Positions 1-6,615 are shown, numbered from the stretch's first letter. The stretch is 6,961 nucleotides of DNA from Cohaesibacteraceae bacterium (GCA_016764535.1 JAESRR010000040.1:1-6961); one strand, 5' to 3'. Program-made: numbers and translations. Notes: generated from the sequence alone by a model not told the origin.

Positions 1-479
1 TAATAGGAGTCGCAACGGAAATTGAACCCGTGCTGGAAGCTCTGGTTCGCGTGATGAACAAAATCCATGGCGACCAGGGAATATCAGTCACCCTCAAATC
101 ATTTAAAGCTGTACGCTTTCGCGGTGAAAAACAGGATTTGGAGGAGATGGCCGGAAATCTTGTCGACAACGCCTGCAAATGGGCAACGGCCAGTGTAAAA
201 GTATCTGTGAATCACACGCCTGGTAAACTGGATGAAGATGGCGAACGTGGCAATGGAACTTTTGAAATTATAGTTGATGATGACGGCCCTGGATTGTCAC
301 GAGAACAAATGCAACAAGCGACCAGAAGAGGCAAAAGGCTGGATGAGACCAAGCCTGGGTCAGGTTTGGGGCTTTCGATTGTTACGGATCTTGCAGAAAT
401 GTATGGGGGGGAGTTCCGGTTGGACCACTCACCAGCAGGCGGATTGCAGGCAATTCTGAAATTGTCATCAACAGGCTGA
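1..479 (+). CDS. Sensor histidine kinase, C-terminal ATPase domain (PhoQ/FeuQ-like), 5' truncated
   Basis: This is the C-terminal part of a membrane two-component sensor kinase; the domain binds ATP to phosphorylate the kinase's own His, from which phosphate passes to a response regulator. The reading frame (codons from base 3) is open to the window edge, so the GTG at 30 is an internal Val codon and not a start. Sensor, membrane, HAMP and H-box parts lie outside. Visible HATPase motifs are the N box NLVDNACKWA (156-185), the G1 box DDDGPGL (276-296) and the G2 box GSGLGLSIV (357-383). The stretch RRGKRLDE before the G2 box and DLAEMYGG after it are typical of PhoQ of gammaproteobacteria and FeuQ of rhizobia. 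The N-box Asn and the G1 Asp and Gly residues are intact, so the domain should be active. The stop is TGA at 477-479. Kinase identity is firm; the PhoQ/FeuQ assignment is inference, since its regulator is not in view. Confidence 0.93.
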   Translation, partial: IGVATEIEPVLEALVRVMNKIHGDQGISVTLKSFKAVRFRGEKQDLEEMAGNLVDNACKWATASVKVSVNHTPGKLDEDGERGNGTFEIIVDDDGPGLSREQMQQATRRGKRLDETKPGSGLGLSIVTDLAEMYGGEFRLDHSPAGGLQAILKLSSTG

Positions 480-503
480 AATCGGGCATGGTTTTGCCTG
501 ATT
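480..503 (+). terminator. Hairpin directly after the kinase stop codon
   Basis: Bases 480-488 pair with 495-503 (9 bp including one G-T pair) around a 6-base loop, starting at the base after the kinase TGA. The position fits a transcription terminator or 3' end stabiliser. No clear T-run follows (the next bases are GTGATCGTATAATTTG), so intrinsic termination is uncertain. Confidence 0.35.
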
Positions 504-510
504 GTGATCG

Positions 511-516
511 TATAAT
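511..516 (+). promoter_or_regulatory. Possible -10 box for the lipoprotein gene
   Basis: A perfect TATAAT lies between the two hairpins, about 120 bases before the lipoprotein start. There is no good -35 hexamer at 16-18 bases upstream (the best is TGGTTT at 489-494) and no extended TG motif. A promoter is plausible because the gene would otherwise depend on readthrough from the kinase. The support is one hexamer only, in AT-rich DNA. Confidence 0.3.
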
Positions 517-542
517 TTGATTTGAATTTTAGAAACTTGAAA

Positions 543-575
543 GCTCCTGTTTACGGCTTTTCTGTAGACAGGAGT
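543..575 (+). terminator. Long hairpin upstream of the lipoprotein gene
   Basis: CTCCTGT (544-550) is complementary to ACAGGAG (568-574). The pairing can continue inward through 551-555 with 563-567, allowing two G-T pairs. This gives about 12 bp around the loop GCTTTTC (556-562). AGATATATTTTG follows, which is T-rich but not a run. It could be the real terminator of the kinase transcript. If the TATAAT at 511 is used, it would instead lie in the 5' leader of the lipoprotein mRNA. Confidence 0.4.
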
Positions 576-635
576 AGATATATTTTGAATTGCATTTTGC
601 CTGGATGGCAAAAGCCATGAAAGGATCGGGCTCCG

Positions 636-1103
636 ATGAATATCAAAACGCTCTCATTGATTTGTATAGTTGGTTTGTCAGTATCTGCATGTCAGGGAAC
701 GGGCCCAAAGCAAGGCTTGGGCGCACTTGCCGGAGCTGTCGCCGGCGGCGTTATTGGAAATCAGATCGGCGGAGGTGAAGGCAAGGCTGTAGCCACAACT
801 ATTGGTGTATTGGCAGGTGCGTTGATAGGTAGTCAACTTGGAAAAGTGCTTGACGAAAGCGATCAGAGACGTGCTGCACTCGCTCAAAATAAGGCACTTG
901 AATATGGTCGTTCGGGCTCGCCTGTTGGATGGAGTAATCCGGATTCCGGCCACAGGGGTGAATTTGTACCGCAGCCATCATATTCTGTGAACGGGTTGGA
1001 TTGCCGTCAATATTCGCATACGATTTACATCGATGGGCAGGCAGAAGTTCTGCGCGGTACAGCTTGCCGCCAACCTGATGGAACCTGGCGGGAAGTAAGC
1101 TGA
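636..1103 (+). CDS. Outer-membrane lipoprotein, 17 kDa surface antigen / glycine-zipper family
   Basis: A 155-residue secreted lipoprotein. Lys4 and a hydrophobic stretch (about residues 6-18) end in a lipobox-like VSAC, with Cys19 as the predicted lipidated residue after signal peptidase II cleavage. Residues 27-46 and 50-70 form two Gly/Ala-rich segments with GxxxG spacing (AGGVIGNQIG, LAGALIGSQLG). These are the glycine-zipper '2TM' domain of the Rickettsia 17 kDa antigen family. The C-terminal domain contains DCRQYSHTIYIDGQAEVLRG followed by ACRQPDGTW, the characteristic end of this family, and Cys123 and Cys144 could form a disulfide. AAGGA at 621-625 lies 10 bases before the ATG and supports the start. 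The likely location is the inner leaflet of the outer membrane, in an envelope-structure role; no precise biochemical function is known for such proteins. The sensor kinase upstream is not obviously in the same operon, because hairpins separate them. Length is normal for the family. Confidence 0.88.
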   Translation: MNIKTLSLICIVGLSVSACQGTGPKQGLGALAGAVAGGVIGNQIGGGEGKAVATTIGVLAGALIGSQLGKVLDESDQRRAALAQNKALEYGRSGSPVGWSNPDSGHRGEFVPQPSYSVNGLDCRQYSHTIYIDGQAEVLRGTACRQPDGTWREVS

Positions 1104-1123
1104 TCGCCAATTAATTCAAAAAT

Positions 1124-1153
1124 TTGACAAATAATGGCATTCCCTTGTGGAAT
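1124..1153 (+). promoter_or_regulatory. Possible promoter overlapping the inverted repeat
   Basis: A consensus -35 hexamer TTGACA (1124-1129) is followed after 18 bases by TGGAAT (1148-1153), which matches TATAAT at four of six positions. The 14-bp inverted repeat fills the spacer. If real, it would drive the downstream unknown gene with an operator-like element between the two boxes. The weak -10 keeps confidence low. Confidence 0.25.
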
Positions 1154-1162
1154 GCCATTATT
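1130..1162 (+). terminator. Perfect 14-bp stem-loop after the lipoprotein gene
   Basis: Bases 1130-1143 (AATAATGGCATTCC) are perfectly complementary to 1149-1162, with loop CTTGT. It sits 26 bases after the lipoprotein stop codon. The A-rich 5' foot and the ATTATT 3' foot resemble an intrinsic, partly bidirectional terminator. After the stem comes GTTCGGGCG and not a T-run, so an operator or RNA-stability role is also possible. Confidence 0.6.
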
Positions 1163-1190
1163 GTTCGGGCGAACATCAAACAAAAATTAA

Positions 1191-1196
1191 TAGAAT
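1191..1196 (+). promoter_or_regulatory. Possible -10 box for the unknown 468-residue protein gene
   Basis: TAGAAT matches the -10 consensus at five of six positions and lies 46 bases before the preferred ATG at 1243. No recognisable -35 is found at 16-18 bases. It is an alternative to the TTGACA-based promoter further upstream. Confidence 0.25.
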
Positions 1197-1230
1197 ACGG
1201 GATAGATTGAGACAGTAATTTGTGCCGATT

Positions 1231-1234
1231 GGAG
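1231..1234 (+). promoter_or_regulatory. Ribosome binding site deciding the start at 1243
   Basis: GGAG stands 8 bases before the ATG at 1243. The in-frame GTG at 1222 has no purine-rich Shine-Dalgarno before it (ACAGTAATTT), and using it would place this GGAG inside the gene. The ATG start is therefore preferred. Confidence 0.6.
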
Positions 1235-1242
1235 CTTGCATA

Positions 1243-2649
1243 ATGACAAGGCAGGGGCTTCTTCAAAAGAAGATCCAGTATTATCTAAATTCTCTTTCAC
1301 CTTCAGCGCGTGATTTATTGGTTCGTGGCGTTGAGGATGGTATCAAAAAAGGGAAGACAGACGAACAGCTGGAGATGATTTTGTCCGCCGCTCGCAAGTT
1401 GGCGCGTGAAGACGATACAGATCAGCCGCGCGAAGAGGATCTAAAAAGAGCCTTCTATTTGCCGATTGAGCCATTTATTGCGAAACAACCCCTATTTTCA
1501 CGACAGCAAGGCAGAATTTCGAGGATTGCACTTGATGCTGTTTGGGTCTGGTTGAAACGGGATGTAAGCCCGGGAGTTGTTGAAAAAATTCTTGAAGAAG
1601 GTGTTACGGATCCTTCATTGAGCGAAGAAGAAAAAGCACTGATATGTGCAAAAAAATTACGCGATATAGTCTTGCCTCAAATAGCGACCCATCTGGACCA
1701 AATCCATACTGTGCCTGTCGCAGAACAACGACTGGCAGCTCAACTTGGGAATAATATTATTCTTGAGGAGTTACGGGATATGATGACCGGATTTATTTTC
1801 GGTCCGGTGCTTTCCAGAAAACTAAAAACTGTCCCTGCCGTGATGGAAACTTTTGAAGATATGAAATCTGCGGGGTTTCCTGCAACGGTATTGGAATTGC
1901 TTAAGGCCCACTCCCGGCAAACAGCTTTTATATTTTCCGCAATTTTGAACAGAACACGAAACGCAGGTGAGCTCGTCATCCTTGTGGCTTCTTTGGCGGG
2001 AACTGATGATTGCACAAAAATTGCAAATTCGCCTTTTGCGACAGGTATAGATATTGCTTTTTCAGAATTTGAATGGTTTGCATGCCATTTGCAAAAGTTG
2101 GGTCTTGATAAATCAAATATCGAGGAATTTGAAAATATCGCAAATTCGTATCATTTGATTGATCGTAAATTTGAACGGCATTTGATCATTCCCCCTACGA
2201 GTGTCTGGGGGAAAAAACGTACCGAGCAACGCAACCGGATCTCTCAGGCTATTGCCCAGGATCTGGATGGATTCCCGATGAGTTTACGAAAAGCGCTCAA
2301 ACTGCCAGGTGGCCGGGAACTCGAAAGACTGGATGAAATCGCTTTGGAAGAAACGTCTCGTGGCGCGAGAATTCTTGTTCTGGCGGAAAAAATCAGGGAC
2401 TGCCTTTCTCTGAATGAACCAATTGCCCGTGCGAGGCGCGAAGTAGACCAATCTTTTGAAGTAATGATCAATGCTCTTAATGATAGACTTCGTCGCGCAA
2501 CCGGTGAAGAACATATGCTCTGTCAGGAACTAGCAAAACATGTATTGGGATTTGCGGAAACACTTATAAGTTATGAATATTCTGCATCTCTTCGACGCCA
2601 GTTTGAAGTTGCAGGCAATTCACAGGGTGGGTTCGCCGCCGGTTTCTAA
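1243..2649 (+). CDS. Unrecognised helical protein of 468 residues
   Basis: I do not recognise this family. The preferred start is ATG 1243 because of the GGAG 8 bases upstream; an in-frame GTG at 1222 would add seven residues. The protein begins MTRQGLLQKKIQYYLNSL and has no signal peptide. It has no obvious transmembrane segment; the most hydrophobic piece is a short ELVILVASLAG. It is rich in Glu, Lys, Arg, Leu and Ala in patterns typical of amphipathic helices, so it looks cytosolic and all-alpha. There is a Pro-containing FYLPIEPFIAKQPLFS near residue 80, and the charged C-terminal half includes RRATGEEHMLCQELAKHVLGF. The tail is GNSQGGFAAGF. No P-loop, helix-turn-helix, Cys cluster or catalytic triad is evident. 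It is complete, uses ordinary codons, and seems to be its own transcription unit after the 1130-1162 stem-loop. It converges with soxG, so it need not be related to sarcosine oxidation. Confidence 0.85.
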   Translation: MTRQGLLQKKIQYYLNSLSPSARDLLVRGVEDGIKKGKTDEQLEMILSAARKLAREDDTDQPREEDLKRAFYLPIEPFIAKQPLFSRQQGRISRIALDAVWVWLKRDVSPGVVEKILEEGVTDPSLSEEEKALICAKKLRDIVLPQIATHLDQIHTVPVAEQRLAAQLGNNIILEELRDMMTGFIFGPVLSRKLKTVPAVMETFEDMKSAGFPATVLELLKAHSRQTAFIFSAILNRTRNAGELVILVASLAGTDDCTKIANSPFATGIDIAFSEFEWFACHLQKLGLDKSNIEEFENIANSYHLIDRKFERHLIIPPTSVWGKKRTEQRNRISQAIAQDLDGFPMSLRKALKLPGGRELERLDEIALEETSRGARILVLAEKIRDCLSLNEPIARARREVDQSFEVMINALNDRLRRATGEEHMLCQELAKHVLGFAETLISYEYSASLRRQFEVAGNSQGGFAAGF

Positions 2650-2678
2650 ATGGCGTTTGTGATGTTACACCGGAGGCG
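2634..2678. terminator. Imperfect inverted repeat between convergent genes
   Basis: CGCCGCCGGT (2634-2643) pairs with ACCGGAGGCG (2669-2678) with one mismatch, around a 25-base loop that contains the stop codons of both convergent genes (2647-2649 and 2665-2667). It could serve as a shared terminator for the unknown gene and the sox operon. The loop is large and neither side has a T-run. Confidence 0.25.
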
Positions 2679-3243
2679 GAGTTTGCTGTGTAAACAGAAC
2701 CGGCTCACGGACTGATTTTGCAAGGTGTTGGACATGCTGTTTGACAATTGGCATATAGGATCGGGGCACAAAAATCGTGCTATGTGCCTTGCTGGATTTA
2801 TCAAACTCCTTTGTTGCGATGATTTTTATTCCCGCAATTGAAATCCGTCGACCTCCTGGATTTTGCATCGACGCAAGATCCGATCCCGACCTTGAAACTT
2901 TACATAGAAAATTAGGCAGGGCCGGGCCTGATAGTCCAATCGCAGGCCAGCCAGCAGTCATATTAATTGCGTGTGCGGCACCATCAGAAAAAACCGGTTC
3001 CAGTTTTTGAACAGTTTTTGTTATGTCAACAGCAGAACCAAATAACCACCATTCATCAGGACCAAGGCAAAGAGCTCTAAATTTCCCGATTTGATGTAAA
3101 GTTCGTGGCTGTCTGGGAAGAACACCATCAAGTTCTGCTTCAGCAGCCTGGAAGCGCTGCCAGTTTTGTGGACGCAACCTTAAACAAAATGCTCCGATGG
3201 ACGATTTATCTTTTAATTGCAGTGATATTTTCCTGGACATCAT
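2665..3243 (-). CDS. soxG: Sarcosine oxidase gamma subunit
   Basis: SoxG is the smaller structural subunit of heterotetrameric sarcosine oxidase; it packs against the folate-binding part of SoxA and has no cofactor of its own. The 192-residue length is normal. Family signatures are CLGPDEWWLFG near residues 59-69, the DGAAHAINMTAGWPAIGLSGP segment (split here only by description: AINMTAGW, then IGLSGP) near residues 87-107, and STIFVPRSY near the C-terminus, like the usual FDLYVPRSF. The gene begins MM: ATG at 3243 forms an ATGA overlap with the soxA stop, while ATG at 3240 forms TGATG and has better spacing (5 bases) to the G-run at 3246-3251. Either way translation is coupled to soxA. It is the last gene of the operon here and ends 15 bases from the convergent upstream gene. 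Identity follows from sequence and from its position after soxA. Confidence 0.9.
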   Translation of the reverse strand: MMSRKISLQLKDKSSIGAFCLRLRPQNWQRFQAAEAELDGVLPRQPRTLHQIGKFRALCLGPDEWWLFGSAVDITKTVQKLEPVFSDGAAHAINMTAGWPAIGLSGPALPNFLCKVSRSGSDLASMQNPGGRRISIAGIKIIATKEFDKSSKAHSTIFVPRSYMPIVKQHVQHLAKSVREPVLFTQQTPPPV

Positions 3244-6200
3244 TGCCCCCCTGCATCACGCCGAAACGGCGATGCACCGGCTTGTTCCTTCGTTATAAAT
3301 CGGGATAAACGTATATTGGCCGGAGTGGTGCCGGTTGATTGTGAAATGTGAACCACTGCACCTTCGAATATATGCTTTTCTGAAACCAGTGCCAAACTGA
3401 TAGATCTGCTTATGGTTGGGCTATAAAATGCGGATGTAACATGACCAATAACATTGCCAGGTTCAATATGTGGCCTGTCAAATATAGGTGCCCCATATTC
3501 CGGGACCGAGTTTTCATGTTTTGTTAAAATGCCTACAAGTTTTTTGCGAGGCGCATTGATATGAGCATCCTGAACTAACCCGTACTTCCCGATGAAATCC
3601 GGTTTGGAATCCGAAACAGCCCAGTCAAGTCCAACATCTGCGGGTATTGTATCGGTATCCGTGTCAATACCCATGGCAATATATCCCACTTCGGTTCGCA
3701 ATGTATGCATTGCTTCAACACCGATGGGTTTGATCGAAAGCTCTTTTCCGGCATGCATCAATGCCTGCCATAGTTCTGTTGCGTGGTTTGAAGGAATAGA
3801 CAATTCAACGCCATAGGCTCCGGAATATGAAACACGTAAAACTCTCAAATCAATGTCGGAAAAATGGTCCTCCCAAACATCCAGATAATTGGATATTTCA
3901 AGTTTGTTGGAATCAAAACCTTCAAGTGACTTCAGTATTTCTAGGGTTCGGGGCCCGCTCAGAGAGAAATGAGCATAATTTTCGGTGACCGAAGTGATGA
4001 AGACGCGCAGATCCGGCCATTCGGTTTGATGCCATCGCTCAAGATGATCGAGCACCAGGCCCGAGTTGCCGGATGTAGTATAAATGACAAACAGATTGGT
4101 TTTCAGGCGTGAAATCACGCCGTCATCCAGCAAGGTTCCACTTTCGTTCAAAAGCACTCCGTACAGGGCACGGCCGACTGGAAGGGCATCAATCTTGGTG
4201 GCATAAACAAGGTCCAGAAATTTTGCCGAATCCGGGCCTTTAATTTCTATTTTCCCCAAAGATGAAGCATCAAAAAGACCTGCATGATTTCGAACCGCAT
4301 TAATTTCGCTGGTTATAGCTATGCTCCGCTTTATTTTTTGCCGGGCGTAATAAAGCGGGCGGCTCCAGCCTCCAATGTTGTCCAGAACCGCGCCATTATC
4401 CTTATGCCACTTGATAGATGGCAATTGTCTGAAAACCCGGGTTTTGAATTCCGGTTGCGAGCCTCCAATAGTTCCCAGTCTGAGCGGTGTATATGGGGGC
4501 CTGTATGTCGTGGTTCCAATTTCCCCGACCGGGCATTTTTGAATATTTGCCAGTATTACAGCTGCATTCAAATTCGAAGTTTTTCCCTGGTCGGGAGCCA
4601 TTCCCAGTGAGGTATATCTCTTCATATGTTCAACTGATGCATAGCCTTCGCGGCATGCAAGTTTCAGGTCTGCGATGGTGACGTCGTTATGAATGTCGAC
4701 AAATACCGAAAAGTCTTTTTCCTGAGTTGTTTTACTTCGGACTATTTGACCGACAGTGTCTGAAGTTGTGACCTTTGTGGATTTTGAGATACCAAAAGAA
4801 GGCGTGGGTTTACGGATGCGTTTGCCCAGTGCGTGCTGCGCGGCTGCATGACCACCATCCCAACTTTCTTCAAGCAGGTTTTCGATCCTGTGTACATTAT
4901 TTGCAGAGCCAACAATCGACATGCAATTCTGAGTACCAACAGGGCGCATGCAAACAGAATTTGCGTCAAACTCCAGCTTGCCTCCATTGTTACACCACAA
5001 GTGAACAACAGGTGCCCAGCTTCCTGAAACAGATATAAAATCGCAGTCAATTTTGGTTGTGATTCCGGACGTGCCCTGCAGCGCACCGGTTACAACAGAT
5101 TGAATGTGAATATTTGACTTGTCAGTGATTACTTCCAATATGGTGGAAGCGAAAGTGATCAGAATTCCGTTAGCTTTGACCAAATCAACAAGCGTGCCTT
5201 CCGCATGCAGTCTGGCGTCAACAATTTTGATGACTTCTATTCCGGCATCAATCATGAGCAGTGCCGTTTTGTAACCATCGTCATTTGTGGTGTAGATCAC
5301 ACCACGATGGCCGGGCGCCACGGCGTGGCGAACTATCATGGCCCGAATTGTACTGGAAAGGTGAATTCCGGGTATGTCATTGTTGGGAAACAACAATGGT
5401 TGTTCAATTGCACCGGTAGCGAGCACAGTATGCAGGGCACGTATTTTCCACAAGCGTTCCTCAACAGAATCGTTGTTTTTTGAATGCCCGGAGCAACGCT
5501 CACAAGCTATTACAAAACCATGATCATACATTCCGGTAGCGGTCGTATCTGGTAACAGGTGCACATTGGGGTTTTCGGCAAGCCTTGTTACACATTTCCG
5601 CGCCCAGTCAAGGCAGGTTACGTTTTCTATCTGACCGTCAAAAATATCGGAAAGGCCACCAAGAAAACCGTTTTCATCGACCAGACAAACTTTGGCCCCG
5701 GAAGTTGAAGCGGCCTCTGCCACCACTAAACCAGACAATCCTCCACCAATGACCAGTACATCCACATTCAGGAAATAATGCTCGTATGACGCTGTATCCC
5801 TGTTGTTCAACAACGTACCCGTTCCTGCAAAAAGGCGCAAAACACGTTGATATACCGGTACAAGGAACATCGGTTTCATAAACGTTTTATAATAAAATCC
5901 TGCCGGCAAAAAACGTTTTATCCGATCAAAATATCTGCTCCAGTCTTTTTTGAGGGAAGGCCAGTTGTTTTGGCTTTCAGAGACCATTCCGTTGCTTACA
6001 GGTGTCATGGTGGCTCTGGTATTCGGTGTTCTGGATGCGCCGGTTCCCACCGAGATCAGTGAACCTGGATCATTCGATCCATATGAAAGTATTCCGCGCG
6101 GCCGATGTAATTTGAATGATCTTGAAATTATTCGCTGCCCATTTGCCAACAATGCGGAAGCGATTGTATCGCCCTGGAATGCAGGTACAGTTTTCCGATC

Positions 6201-6290
6201 AAAGGTGAACCTGATCTTCTTTTTTCGATTAATCCTTTGTCCAATCCGGTCGGGTAAAACTCGCTCGGCGATACGGTAGGGCACACTCAT
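3240..6290 (-). CDS. soxA: Sarcosine oxidase alpha subunit
   Basis: A full-length SoxA (1016 residues, slightly above the usual size). It is the large cytosolic subunit of tetrameric sarcosine oxidase: it holds NAD+ and binds tetrahydrofolate, which takes the methylene group released when sarcosine becomes glycine. Domains in order: an N-terminal ferredoxin-like beta-grasp domain (about 24-90, SRSFKLHRPRGIL) lacking iron-sulfur cysteines, as usual for SoxA; a dinucleotide-binding Rossmann domain with VLVIGGGLSGL (178-188) and ATGAIEQP (291-298); a linker with HMKRYTSLGMAPDQGKTSN (555-573); and a GcvT-like aminomethyltransferase domain (about 620-1000) with LNESGTLLDDGVI (714-726), LSGPRTLEIL (777-786) and GVEAMHTLRTEVGYIAMG (857-874). 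The ATG at 6290 overlaps the soxD stop as ATGA. Only AGG at about 6306-6308 resembles a Shine-Dalgarno and it is too distant, so coupling from soxD is probable. No frameshift or missing motif is seen. Confidence 0.97.
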   Translation of the reverse strand: MSVPYRIAERVLPDRIGQRINRKKKIRFTFDRKTVPAFQGDTIASALLANGQRIISRSFKLHRPRGILSYGSNDPGSLISVGTGASRTPNTRATMTPVSNGMVSESQNNWPSLKKDWSRYFDRIKRFLPAGFYYKTFMKPMFLVPVYQRVLRLFAGTGTLLNNRDTASYEHYFLNVDVLVIGGGLSGLVVAEAASTSGAKVCLVDENGFLGGLSDIFDGQIENVTCLDWARKCVTRLAENPNVHLLPDTTATGMYDHGFVIACERCSGHSKNNDSVEERLWKIRALHTVLATGAIEQPLLFPNNDIPGIHLSSTIRAMIVRHAVAPGHRGVIYTTNDDGYKTALLMIDAGIEVIKIVDARLHAEGTLVDLVKANGILITFASTILEVITDKSNIHIQSVVTGALQGTSGITTKIDCDFISVSGSWAPVVHLWCNNGGKLEFDANSVCMRPVGTQNCMSIVGSANNVHRIENLLEESWDGGHAAAQHALGKRIRKPTPSFGISKSTKVTTSDTVGQIVRSKTTQEKDFSVFVDIHNDVTIADLKLACREGYASVEHMKRYTSLGMAPDQGKTSNLNAAVILANIQKCPVGEIGTTTYRPPYTPLRLGTIGGSQPEFKTRVFRQLPSIKWHKDNGAVLDNIGGWSRPLYYARQKIKRSIAITSEINAVRNHAGLFDASSLGKIEIKGPDSAKFLDLVYATKIDALPVGRALYGVLLNESGTLLDDGVISRLKTNLFVIYTTSGNSGLVLDHLERWHQTEWPDLRVFITSVTENYAHFSLSGPRTLEILKSLEGFDSNKLEISNYLDVWEDHFSDIDLRVLRVSYSGAYGVELSIPSNHATELWQALMHAGKELSIKPIGVEAMHTLRTEVGYIAMGIDTDTDTIPADVGLDWAVSDSKPDFIGKYGLVQDAHINAPRKKLVGILTKHENSVPEYGAPIFDRPHIEPGNVIGHVTSAFYSPTISRSISLALVSEKHIFEGAVVHISQSTGTTPANIRLSRFITKEQAGASPFRRDAGGQ

Positions 6291-6586
6291 ATATTTTTTA
6301 CTTTACCTGACAGATTGGGATGAGGAGTTTCTCTCAATTTATATGTCGCCAGAATTTCCTGGGAAATTGTATGGCGTGAAATAGTGAACCACTTATTGCA
6401 GCCAAGTGAGCAGCGCCAGTTTTCTTGCTGAACACCGCGAGGATTGCTACGAATATACAAATAGCGGGCCATATTTGGCGGTTGGCCGTTTGTGACACCG
6501 GGTTTGTAGATGTGGGCTTCTCCTCCATAGGAAAAATCTGTTTCATCCCCTTTGATTTTGCATACCGGACACTTAATCTGAAGCAT
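6287..6586 (-). CDS. soxD: Sarcosine oxidase delta subunit (zinc-binding), with a four-Cys site
   Basis: SoxD is the small zinc-containing subunit of tetrameric sarcosine oxidase. At 99 residues it has normal length, and it carries the family signatures CPVC (6-9), FSYGGEAHI (18-26), YIRSNPRGV (44-52), a GCNKWF segment (62-67) and EILATYK (77-83). In the Stenotrophomonas (formerly Pseudomonas) maltophilia enzyme, zinc is, as I recall, held by Cys6, Cys9, His59 and Cys63. Here the residues are Cys6, Cys9, Cys59 and Cys63, because the usual WRHxxGC reads WRCSLGC. The Cys59 codon is TGC (6410-6412), two base changes from a His codon. GAAAGGG at 6594-6600 lies 7 bases before the ATG at 6586 and supports the start. 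It lies 29 bases downstream of soxB, and its TGA overlaps the soxA ATG (6287-6290). Confidence 0.96.
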   Translation of the reverse strand: MLQIKCPVCKIKGDETDFSYGGEAHIYKPGVTNGQPPNMARYLYIRSNPRGVQQENWRCSLGCNKWFTISRHTISQEILATYKLRETPHPNLSGKVKNI

Positions 6587-6593
6587 TGTTCGA

Positions 6594-6600
6594 CCCTTTC
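6594..6600 (-). promoter_or_regulatory. Ribosome binding site of soxD
   Basis: Reading on the minus strand, GAAAGGG ends 7 bases before the soxD ATG. It is the only well-placed Shine-Dalgarno among the soxD, soxA and soxG starts, apart from the G-run before soxG. This suggests that soxD starts independently while soxA follows by coupling. Confidence 0.6.
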
Positions 6601-6615
6601 AGATCTGATCCTGTT

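Noticed and set aside
30..32. GTG as the start of a short ATPase-only kinase
   Set aside because: The frame is open to the window edge with kinase-like residues before it, so this is an internal Val codon.
24..90. Iron-sulfur cluster in the ferredoxin-like N-terminal domain of SoxA (residue numbers given)
   Set aside because: The domain has the fold signature but no cysteines to bind a cluster, as is usual in SoxA.
678..1110. Minus-strand open frames opposite the lipoprotein gene
   Set aside because: The plus-strand product has a lipobox and family motifs; the antisense frames have no recognisable protein.
1163..1174. GTTCGGGCGAAC palindrome considered as an SOS (LexA) box
   Set aside because: Alphaproteobacterial LexA boxes are direct repeats of the GTTC-N7-GTTC type; this is a short inverted repeat with different spacing.
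1222..1242. GTG start giving a 475-residue version of the unknown protein
   Set aside because: No Shine-Dalgarno precedes it, whereas ATG 1243 has GGAG at 8 bases.
4742..5086. Overlapping open frames opposite or out of frame with soxA, including 5950-6279 on the plus strand
   Set aside because: They lie inside a long gene with clear homology, show no domain or ribosome binding site, and read as low-complexity, Cys/Ser/Arg-rich shadow translations.
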